From Verrucomicrobiia bacterium (GTDB lineage Bacteria > Verrucomicrobiota > Verrucomicrobiia > Limisphaerales > Palsa-1400), in contig JAICXV010000203.1 of NCBI GenBank assembly GCA_025934545.1, positions 1-5,504 on the forward strand: 5,504 nucleotides of DNA, in the 5' to 3' direction. Positions 1 to 4,779 of this stretch are shown here, piece by piece. The notes under the pieces are model-generated. The model worked only from the letters and a program-made list of their open reading frames with translations, was not told the origin of the DNA and ran no database searches. The stretch's first letter is position 1. Every line of letters begins with the position of its first letter. The translations under genes and the position numbers were made by a program.

Positions 1-19
1 CGGAACGTCCGGCGCGCGA

Positions 20-1123
20 ATGAAATCCGAAACAAATTCGAATGACGGAAACGTGGAAGGTAGGGACGATCGCGCCGCGTCGTCCGCTCGTTTATTCCAG
101 AACCAACTAACTTCTCAAATTGGTTTGGACGACTGCGAGGATATGAGGACGACGCAGCGCGATCGTCCCTACCTGGTGAAGTCAGAGCCTCCTCACGTCG
201 GCTGCTACGAAGGAAAAGCAAATATTCCCTGGAATGTTTATTTCAAAGTCACGATTGAGGATGCGATCGATAATGGGTTGGTCGAGGTCATCAATAATTC
301 GCGCCGGACGAGATTCACGCGCGAACGGTTCCTGGGCGATTGCAAGGCGCGCGCTCGCGATGAGGAAATTTTCCAGCAGGCGTATATGTGCAATCCGCTC
401 GGGGCATCGACCAATCACATCGTGGAATGGAGCGCCATCGAACGCTGCCGGCACGATTACGAGATTGAGCGCGTTCATCTCGAGGCCGAAGAAGTCCAGC
501 GAAAATTCGGCCAGTTCGATCCGGATAAAGCGGAGCAACGGCGGGAAAACCTTGCGAACTTGCTGGAACAAACTTTTCCCGCGCTCAAATCGAACACTGG
601 CGAATGGCGGCTCGGTTTCGATGTCGCCGCGAGCGGGCAGGGTGATTTGGCGGTGATCTACGTCGATGAAAAAGCCGGCAACACGTATTGGTTGCGCGCG
701 CTTTTTAGCTGTCGCACGGAAGACTGGCATTTTCTCAAAGCGGTTTTGTTTTGGTTCATGGGCGCCAGCCAGAAGGTCTGCGGCGCGGGCGACGAAACGG
801 GTTTGGGCCGGCAGATTTGTTGGGAAGCGTCGCAGAAGTTCTGGTCGCGATGGAAGTCGGTCAATTTCGCGAGCGAAAAACATAACCTCGGTTTCACGCT
901 GATGAATCAGTTGAGCATTGCCGATAAACGATTCCCGCGCGGCGCGCACGATATCGCCAGCGATTATTATGCGTTGAAGAAAATGTTCAACGGCACGAGA
1001 TGGGCGTTCGCCGAAGGCAAGAACGCGTTGAACCCGACGAGCCATTGCGATATCGCGTGGGCCGGAGCTTTGGCCAGCGAAGCGCCAGTGCACTCACGCG
1101 GCCCCAGCGCGTGGGTGGCATGA
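20..1123 (+). CDS. Phage terminase large subunit, C-terminal nuclease part (FluMu gp28-like), probable prophage remnant
   Basis: Terminase large subunits package phage DNA, with an N-terminal ATPase and a C-terminal RNase H-like nuclease. Only the nuclease half is visible. Residues about 65-130 contain a typical linker (KVTIEDAIDNGLVEVIN, then RFLGDCKARARDEEIFQQAY and CNPLG). The nuclease follows with candidate metal-binding acidic residues in GFDVAASGQGD (D201, D209), GAGDETGLG (D258, E259) and SHCDIAWAGALA (D344). No Walker A or B is present in the 367 codons. Residues 1 to about 64 do not look like terminase: nucleotides 58-174 are an inverted-repeat element and the flanks are repeat-like, so homology starts near nucleotide 212. 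The frame is open to the window edge upstream of the ATG at 20, so the true start is uncertain. The C-terminus (VHSRGPSAWVA) is encoded by a hairpin and also looks replaced. The nuclease assignment is fairly sure. I infer a degraded, non-functional prophage gene; an ATPase half could lie upstream of the window. Confidence 0.7.
   Translation: MKSETNSNDGNVEGRDDRAASSARLFQNQLTSQIGLDDCEDMRTTQRDRPYLVKSEPPHVGCYEGKANIPWNVYFKVTIEDAIDNGLVEVINNSRRTRFTRERFLGDCKARARDEEIFQQAYMCNPLGASTNHIVEWSAIERCRHDYEIERVHLEAEEVQRKFGQFDPDKAEQRRENLANLLEQTFPALKSNTGEWRLGFDVAASGQGDLAVIYVDEKAGNTYWLRALFSCRTEDWHFLKAVLFWFMGASQKVCGAGDETGLGRQICWEASQKFWSRWKSVNFASEKHNLGFTLMNQLSIADKRFPRGAHDIASDYYALKKMFNGTRWAFAEGKNALNPTSHCDIAWAGALASEAPVHSRGPSAWVA
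58..174. repeat. Palindromic MITE-like/REP-like element inside the terminase frame
   Basis: Bases 59-85 and 147-173 are reverse complements at 26 of 27 positions (only the base in gcGgc/gcAgc differs), and the pair 58/174 also matches. The arms begin GGTAGGGACGATCGCG and end CGCGATCGTCCCTACC. The 61-bp interior is itself folded: 97-106 pairs with 120-128 (CCA-g-AACCAA with TTGGTTTGG), and 87-90 pairs with 136-139. No transposase fits in it. It reads as a non-autonomous palindromic element. GTAGGGACG-type arms are, from memory, widespread in Verrucomicrobiota genomes. The element has no stop codon in the terminase frame and so contributes about 39 codons to that ORF. No clear target-site duplication was found. 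Confidence 0.8.
180..216. repeat. Repeat-like segment (AGAGCCTCCTCACGTCGGC type)
   Basis: This short stretch lies between the inverted-repeat element and the first recognisable terminase codons. Read on the minus strand it starts GTAGCAGCCGACGTGAGGAG and continues GCTCTGAC. It resembles the GTAGGGGCG...GGCTCGGCGGGAGCC segment at 1264-1320 in layout: a GTAG start followed by a GAGGCTC or GGCTC core. I recall similar sequences as dispersed intergenic repeats in Verrucomicrobiota. The assignment rests on resemblance and memory, with no second identical copy in the window. Confidence 0.35.
1091..1117 (+). repeat. Strong hairpin at the 3' end of the terminase frame
   Basis: CACTCACGCG (1091-1100) pairs along all ten positions with CGCGTGGGTG (1108-1117), including one U-G wobble, around a 7-nt loop. 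The hairpin encodes the last residues of the terminase ORF just before its TGA at 1121-1123. No run of T follows, so it is not a standard intrinsic terminator. It is more likely part of the palindromic repeat material that borders the terminase remnant. Confidence 0.5.
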
Positions 1124-1130
1124 GCGGCAA

Positions 1131-1239
1131 GGAGCGCGGACTTTAGTCCGCTTCAGCTTAAGTTTCGCGACAAGACGCTCGGTCTAACATTTGACGCCAG
1201 CGTGCGAGCGGTGTTGAAGCGGACTGAAGTCCGCGCTCC
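1131..1239. repeat. Inverted-repeat element with self-palindromic ends (GGAGCGCGGACT family)
   Basis: The 25-nt arms 1131-1155 and 1215-1239 are reverse complements at 24 of 25 positions. Each arm is also a small palindrome: GCGGACT-TT-AGTCCGC at 1136-1151, and GCGGACT-GA-AGTCCGC in the right arm. The interior contains a further pair, CGCTCG (1176-1181) with CGAGCG (1205-1210). It starts eight bases after the terminase stop codon and encodes no protein. The arms closely resemble a dispersed REP-like motif I recall from Verrucomicrobiota genomes. It could act as a transcript-end hairpin or be a non-autonomous mobile element; the sequence alone does not decide. Confidence 0.8.
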
Positions 1240-1263
1240 GTGAAAACGCGAGATTCAGTTGGC

Positions 1264-1320
1264 CCGTAGGGGCGTCGGGCGGCTGGAAAAGGCTCGGCGG
1301 GAGCCTCGTCCTGCCGGGGC
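1264..1320. repeat. GC-rich repeat-like segment with stem-loop
   Basis: The segment begins CGTAGGGGCG and contains a perfect five-base stem, GGCTC (1291-1295) and GAGCC (1301-1305), around a GGCGG loop. It continues into TCGTCCTGCCGGGG, which partly re-pairs with the CGGCGGG of the loop region. The pattern of GTAGGGGCG followed by GGCTCGGCGGGAGCC matches another class of dispersed palindromic repeat I remember from this phylum. It fills the gap between the 1131-1239 element and the promoter region of the coiled-coil gene. Confidence 0.45.
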
Positions 1321-1330
1321 AAACCCAGCG

Positions 1331-1358
1331 TTGACATTTGTGGCGGGTTGCCTAATCT
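1331..1358 (+). promoter_or_regulatory. Candidate sigma-70-type promoter
   Basis: A perfect TTGACA lies at 1331-1336, followed after 16 bases by TAATCT (1353-1358), a weak match to TATAAT (three of six bases). It points at the coiled-coil gene starting at 1384 and would start transcription around 1365. It is the only good -35 box seen between the repeats and that gene. The -10 box is poor, so this is tentative. Confidence 0.35.
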
Positions 1359-1383
1359 CAAATTTGAAAGGTTTTAGTATCCC

Positions 1384-2136
1384 ATGCTTCGTATTTGTTT
1401 AGCTATCGCGATTGTGGCGGGTTTGGCCGCTGGTGGATTTGCATTTTTCAGGGTCCAGGAGGTCATGAAACAGACCATGCAGGAACGCGATACCGAGAAA
1501 GCGGCCAAGGTTGCAGAAATTGCCGCGCACAATAAGACCAAAAAGGAATTGGCCGAGACCAAGAAAACTTTGAAGTCCACGCAGGAAGAACTGGCGTCGA
1601 CGCAAAAGGAATTGAAGACGCAAATCGCCAAGGTCGGCGAATTGGAAAAGAACAATCAGAACCTGACCACGCACTTGGATCGCACCAAAGCCGAACGCGA
1701 CACGGCTCAACAGACTTTGGAACAATGGCGCATTCTGCAAATCTCGCCGTCGCAAGTCCGTGAATTGCAGGCCAACTACAAATCGGCGCTGGCGACGATC
1801 AAAACGTTCACGGCTGAAAACAAAATTTTGAACGGCAAGATCGTCGAATTGAACAACGAGTTGCTCCAATATCGCGACCCGAACGCCATCGTTCATTTGC
1901 CGCCGATGACCGGCCATATCTTGGCGGTGGATCCGAAATATGATTTTGTCGTCGTCGACCTTGGTTCTGACAAAGGTCTTTTGAAACGCGGTGAGCTGTT
2001 GGTCAACCGTGGGGGTCGTCTGGTGGCCAAAGTGAAAGTCGCCGACGTCAAAGACCATCGTGCGATCGCTAACGTCATGCCCGGCTGGACTCAGGCCCAG
2101 GTGATGGAAGGCGACGAAGTTTTAAGTTATCAATGA
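1384..2136 (+). CDS. Membrane-anchored coiled-coil protein with C-terminal beta-type domain, function unknown
   Basis: This 250-residue protein has one N-terminal hydrophobic segment (residues about 4-22), which is an anchor or uncleaved signal. A long, highly charged coiled coil follows (about 28-115, with a second helical stretch about 122-164), rich in K/E/Q heptads such as KKELAETKKTLKSTQEEL. The C-terminal domain (about 172-250) alternates hydrophobic residues as in beta strands: GHILAVDPKYDFVVVDLGSD, then a GLLKRGELLV turn and VAKVKV strand, ending in EGDEV. I recall this architecture in Verrucomicrobiota, usually next to a small lipoprotein as here. An envelope or periplasmic structural role is inferred; the beta domain loosely resembles FlgT C-terminal-type modules. 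A weak GAAAGG at 1366-1371 lies 12 bases before the ATG. Its stop overlaps the next start (ATGA), so the two genes are probably co-transcribed and translationally coupled. Confidence 0.85.
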   Translation: MLRICLAIAIVAGLAAGGFAFFRVQEVMKQTMQERDTEKAAKVAEIAAHNKTKKELAETKKTLKSTQEELASTQKELKTQIAKVGELEKNNQNLTTHLDRTKAERDTAQQTLEQWRILQISPSQVRELQANYKSALATIKTFTAENKILNGKIVELNNELLQYRDPNAIVHLPPMTGHILAVDPKYDFVVVDLGSDKGLLKRGELLVNRGGRLVAKVKVADVKDHRAIANVMPGWTQAQVMEGDEVLSYQ

Positions 2137-2303
2137 GTAAATTCCTGCGCAGTTTATTGGCCGCACTTGTCCTGGCGACGATCGCCGTCGGCATGACTGG
2201 TTGCGCCACTGACGAGCCGGAAAACATGTCGGAGAAGCCGTGGAATACTCCCGCCGGCTTCGGCAATGGCATGTTGCCCTCCTCGATCAACGAAGGGCGT
2301 TAA
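2133..2303 (+). CDS. Small lipoprotein, 56 residues
   Basis: The ATG overlaps the TGA of the coiled-coil gene by four bases (ATGA), indicating translational coupling. Residues 1-23 form a lipoprotein signal peptide (MSKFLR, then a hydrophobic stretch LLAALVLATIAVG) with a lipobox MTGC. Cleavage and lipidation are predicted at C24, leaving a mature peptide of only 33 residues. The mature part contains NMSEKPWNTPAGFG and ends SSINEGR. I recall the SxxPWNTPxGF-type motif and the EGR end from small verrucomicrobial lipoproteins found beside this coiled-coil protein. An outer- or inner-membrane anchored partner of the upstream protein is an inference. The gene is below the usual length cut-off of gene finders and is easily missed. 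Confidence 0.8.
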   Translation: MSKFLRSLLAALVLATIAVGMTGCATDEPENMSEKPWNTPAGFGNGMLPSSINEGR

Positions 2304-2438
2304 GTTCGTAGTCTGGGCTTGAGCCGGTTCGAACGAAGAACGCCTTTTCGCTAGTCAATTGTTTGGCCGCCGAAGCCGGGACAACAAACCGCCGCACGTT
2401 GCATTTTGTTCCTTCGGGTGTACGCTGAGTCAAATACC

Positions 2439-2780
2439 ATGCCTATGAATGCACTAGCTGAGAAGGAATGTGCGGAATGCAAGGGACAGACCGAACCTTT
2501 GCCTGCTGCGGAACTGGGACGTCTCGGCCGCGAAATCGGCCCCGAATGGAAGATCATTCGCAATCATCACCTGGAACGCGAATGGAAATTTAAAGACTTT
2601 CGCGAGGCGTTGGATTTCACGAATCGCCTCGGTGAACTCGCGGAAAAAGTCGGTCATCATCCGGATATATATTTGGCGTGGGGCCAGGTGAAGGTGACGC
2701 TCTGGACGCACAAAGTCGATGGATTGACCGAAGCGGATTTTATTTTCGCCGCGAAGGTGAACGAAGTGCCGTCGAAATAG
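2439..2780 (+). CDS. phhB: Pterin-4a-carbinolamine dehydratase (PCD/DCoH family)
   Basis: PCD dehydrates 4a-hydroxytetrahydrobiopterin formed by aromatic amino acid hydroxylases; bacterial stand-alone copies are also linked to pterin or molybdopterin metabolism. Counted from the ATG at 2439 the protein has 113 residues, close to the usual family length of about 95-115. The signature is complete: WKFKDFREALDF (49-60), the catalytic HHPD (73-76), and LWTHKVDGLTEADF (88-101) with H91. The N-terminus has the C-x2-C (C11, C14) and the following proline-containing stretch typical of bacterial PCDs. A TTG at 2406 in the same frame would add 11 residues but lacks family similarity, so an ATG (2439, or 2445 six bases on) is preferred. 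No strong ribosome binding site is seen, only GAG at 2427-2429. No aromatic hydroxylase gene is adjacent, so the symbol is by homology only. Confidence 0.9.
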   Translation: MPMNALAEKECAECKGQTEPLPAAELGRLGREIGPEWKIIRNHHLEREWKFKDFREALDFTNRLGELAEKVGHHPDIYLAWGQVKVTLWTHKVDGLTEADFIFAAKVNEVPSK

Positions 2781-2823
2781 GCGCGACTGCGAATCATAAA
2801 TTGCCTCGCAACTCTGGCGCGCC
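2780..2823 (+). terminator. Imperfect hairpin after the PCD gene, possible transcript end
   Basis: GGCGCG (2780-2785) pairs with CGCGCC (2818-2823), and TGCGA (2788-2792) pairs with TCGCA (2806-2810). The interior loop is 2 by 7 bases and the apical loop is 13 bases. It begins at the last base of the PCD stop codon. No T-run follows, so it is at most a weak or factor-assisted terminator. Confidence 0.25.
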
Positions 2824-2842
2824 TGTGGTGTAAACACTGCCG

Positions 2843-2980
2843 GTGACTATTAAGCGCCGGTATGTGCTGATCGGGTCGGCCCTGCTGATTTTGGGAGTCG
2901 TCGTCGCGTTGAATTGGGCGATGCGCGGCAAATCCAAAGTGGACGAATACATCGCGCAACTTCGCGCGAAAGGGGAATGA
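2843..2980 (+). CDS. N-terminal membrane-anchor fragment of a split verrucomicrobial protein
   Basis: From a GTG at 2843 this 45-codon frame encodes a short basic start (TIKRRY), one hydrophobic helix (about residues 8-25, VLIGSALLILGVVVALNW), and a charged stretch ending in DEYIAQLRAKGE before a TGA. A TAA at 2831-2833 in the same frame limits the start; the later in-frame GTG at 2864 would cut into the basic N-terminus. The same frame continues without another stop for 425 codons after the TGA. I recall a verrucomicrobial family starting with a membrane helix followed by ELRAKGE-(K/R)-L, so this is most likely the true N-terminus of the gene at 3011-4255, separated by a point nonsense mutation or by recoding. 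A free-standing 45-residue membrane peptide is the alternative. Confidence 0.55.
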   Translation: MTIKRRYVLIGSALLILGVVVALNWAMRGKSKVDEYIAQLRAKGE

Positions 2981-3010
2981 CTTTATTTCACCGACCCGCC
3001 GTTTCCAAAA

Positions 3011-4255
3011 ATGACGAATGGAACGCCGCGGTTGGACAAATTCGTTGCTGCAGCCGATACCATCGGCGGGTTGACGCCAGTTAGAGTTATGGACGTGAGC
3101 ACGACCGGTGTCGCGACGGTGTCATGGCAGGGATCGACTGTGCCACTGGATCCAACGGGGACAATGTCGTGGCCAAAGCTTTTGGGATTCCTGCGTTCGA
3201 ACGAGAATCAACTTCGAGAGATCCGCGAGAGCGTATCCGAGCCAGAGCCCGACCAGGGTTGGCAAACGAACTTGTATAGTTTTCGCAGAATTTATGTCCA
3301 ACAACGACGCGCAGTCCAACTGGTCAGCGCGGCGACAATAGCGTCGCTGCACGAAACGAATATTCCTGCTGCATTTGCCGACCTTCAGGCGATGGCGCGA
3401 ATGGCGCGGATGGAAAAAGATGATCCGATGCTCATCTCACAAATGGTGCGCATCGCGATTGCAAGTTTGGGCCTTGCGACCACGTGGGAGGCGTTGCAAT
3501 CAGACGGATTTAGTGACGAGCAATTGAAGGAACTGCAGATCGAATGGGGTAAAGTGCCGATCCTCAATGCGGTTGAACTCGGATTTGTCGGTGATCGCAT
3601 GCGTACATTCAATTTGATTGAAAACGCGCGACGCGGCGACGCGGCGTTTAGATGGGATTGGCGTTCGACGAAAGCAGGATGGCGCGACCACATCAGCACC
3701 GCAATCTGGCGGGCATCGGTGGCACAAGGCGATGAGATGTTTTATCTCAAATCGATCCAAAGTTTTATCGAACATTGCCGGATGGCAGAAAACGGCGTGC
3801 CGTTGAATGATGTGAGGAAATTGACGCAACGCGATCACGACGCGATTGACCAGGCGTTTTCCGAAAAATTCGCGCGTTACAAATATACGATCAGCGCGGT
3901 GACGATCCCGGGATTTACGTTCGCGACGACGAACTGTTTTCATTGGGAAACGCAGCGGCGAATGACGATTGCCGCGATTGGGATTCGCCGTTATCAACTG
4001 CGGAACGGAAAATTGCCGGAATCGTTGCAGGCGCTCGTGCCGGAATTTTGTTCCGAGTTGCCGATCGATCCGATGGACGGCAAACCAATGCGATATCGGA
4101 TCAACGCCGACGGAACGTTCACGCTTTATTCCATTGGTGACAACGGCACAGATGACAACGGAAGGGCAGAGCGGCCCAAAGGCGTCCGTAACGATTGGCC
4201 GTATGGTCTCGACATCGTTTGGCCAACGCCAGTGTCGACGAACGGGAATAAATAA
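3011..4255 (+). CDS. Verrucomicrobial protein of unknown function with pseudopilin-like C-terminal motif, 5'-truncated by an in-frame stop
   Basis: The 414-residue body counted from the ATG at 3011 is mostly alpha-helical (about 85-300, with runs such as ADLQAMARMARMEKDDPML). It ends in a conserved-looking module: RRYQLRNGKLPESLQALVPE (326-345), then PIDPMDGKPMRYR (351-363) and DGTFTLYSIGDNGTDDNG (367-384), followed by DIVWPTP (401-407). I recall this C-terminal pattern from many Verrucomicrobiota and Planctomycetes proteins and from type II secretion pseudopilin-like domains. No enzymatic motif is recognised. No Shine-Dalgarno sequence precedes the ATG, and the codons between the TGA at 2978 and this ATG (LYFTDPPFPK) fit the expected family linker, so the ATG is probably not the native start. 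Without the upstream anchor the product would be cytosolic instead of membrane-bound. It abuts the next gene with no gap (TAA directly followed by ATG). Confidence 0.75.
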   Translation: MTNGTPRLDKFVAAADTIGGLTPVRVMDVSTTGVATVSWQGSTVPLDPTGTMSWPKLLGFLRSNENQLREIRESVSEPEPDQGWQTNLYSFRRIYVQQRRAVQLVSAATIASLHETNIPAAFADLQAMARMARMEKDDPMLISQMVRIAIASLGLATTWEALQSDGFSDEQLKELQIEWGKVPILNAVELGFVGDRMRTFNLIENARRGDAAFRWDWRSTKAGWRDHISTAIWRASVAQGDEMFYLKSIQSFIEHCRMAENGVPLNDVRKLTQRDHDAIDQAFSEKFARYKYTISAVTIPGFTFATTNCFHWETQRRMTIAAIGIRRYQLRNGKLPESLQALVPEFCSELPIDPMDGKPMRYRINADGTFTLYSIGDNGTDDNGRAERPKGVRNDWPYGLDIVWPTPVSTNGNK

Positions 4256-4738
4256 ATGCGCGGGTTACGGTTAAAAATTATTTCCGGTGGTCAGACCGGC
4301 GCAGATCGGGCGGCGTTGGATTTTGCGATTGAACATAAGATTCGGCACGGCGGGTGGTGCCCGGCCAATCGACGGGCCGAAGACGGTCGGCTCGCGGCAA
4401 AGTATCGATTGAAACCCACTCCTTCGTCTTACCCGGCACAACGGACGCGTTGGAATGTGCGCGATTCGGATGCGACGGTGATTTTTTCGTTGAAGAAACG
4501 GTTGGGTGGCGGGACGCGTTTAACCGAAGAATTGGCGCGCCGATATAAAAAGCCGGTTTTGAAAATTGTCGCGCCCGGTCGCAACGGCGGTCGTTTGCTC
4601 GCGGAATTTATTCGCGAGCACAATGTGCGCGTGTTGAATGTCGCTGGGCCGCGCGAGTCGGGACAGAACGGTGTCTACGAATTTACGCGACGGATGTTGG
4701 AGAAGTGTCTTGAGAGTCGCGTGGGACGGCAGTCTTGA
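4256..4738 (+). CDS. Putative molybdenum carrier protein (MoCo carrier/SLOG-type Rossmann fold)
   Basis: The 160-residue protein matches the small putative molybdenum carrier family in length and motifs. It has a glycine-rich nucleotide-binding loop [14 protein letters not shown] (9-22), then [12 protein letters not shown] (33-44), [12 protein letters not shown] (67-78), [10 protein letters not shown] (84-93) and LNVAGPRES (127-135). This family is related to SLOG/YpsA-like proteins thought to bind a nucleotide-type ligand. The molybdenum-cofactor role comes from an algal carrier protein and is not proven for bacterial members. The ATG directly follows the TAA of the upstream gene, and a GGGA lies eight bases before the start (4244-4247). 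The two genes are likely co-transcribed, although no functional link between them is evident. Confidence 0.85.
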   Translation: MRGLRLKIISGGQTGADRAALDFAIEHKIRHGGWCPANRRAEDGRLAAKYRLKPTPSSYPAQRTRWNVRDSDATVIFSLKKRLGGGTRLTEELARRYKKPVLKIVAPGRNGGRLLAEFIREHNVRVLNVAGPRESGQNGVYEFTRRMLEKCLESRVGRQS

Positions 4739-4759
4739 TAATCGGCTTGAAATGCCGTC
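4725..4759 (+). other. Inverted repeat spanning the stop of the carrier gene
   Basis: GACGGCA (4725-4731) and TGCCGTC (4753-4759) are perfect 7-bp complements around a 21-base loop that includes the TGA at 4736-4738. An alternative inner stem pairs CGGC (4743-4746) with GCCG (4754-4757). It lies between the carrier gene and the response-regulator gene and could separate their transcripts, but no T-run follows. Chance is possible. Confidence 0.25.
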
Positions 4760-4779
4760 AACTGTTCTCGTCGCGACTT

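Noticed and set aside
182..1093. 303-codon open frame on the minus strand
   Set aside because: It is antisense to the terminase nuclease motifs, has low-complexity R/A-rich sequence with no family resemblance, and is explained by GC-biased codon positions of the plus-strand gene.
1..1383. CRISPR array
   Set aside because: The repeats are inverted and differ from one another; there are no regularly spaced direct repeats.
1399..2058. 219-codon open frame on the minus strand
   Set aside because: It mirrors the coiled-coil gene: its F/L/Q/R-rich composition is the complement of K/E-rich heptads. No start signal or domain was seen.
2320..2345. GGTTCGAAC resembling a tRNA T-loop
   Set aside because: The flanking bases do not form a T-stem, and no anticodon arm or acceptor stem could be built around it.
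2334..2350. Possible terminator after the lipoprotein gene (CGAAGA/TTTTCG)
   Set aside because: Only six weak pairs including a G-T, and no T-run after the stem. The 135-base gap before the PCD gene otherwise shows nothing clear.
2978..2980. Selenocysteine codon
   Set aside because: The neighbouring residues are not redox-like, the expected family residue is K or R, and no stable hairpin was seen directly downstream.
3500..3997. 165-codon minus-strand frame inside the split gene
   Set aside because: No recognisable domain and it lies fully within a plus-strand frame with family-like C-terminal motifs.
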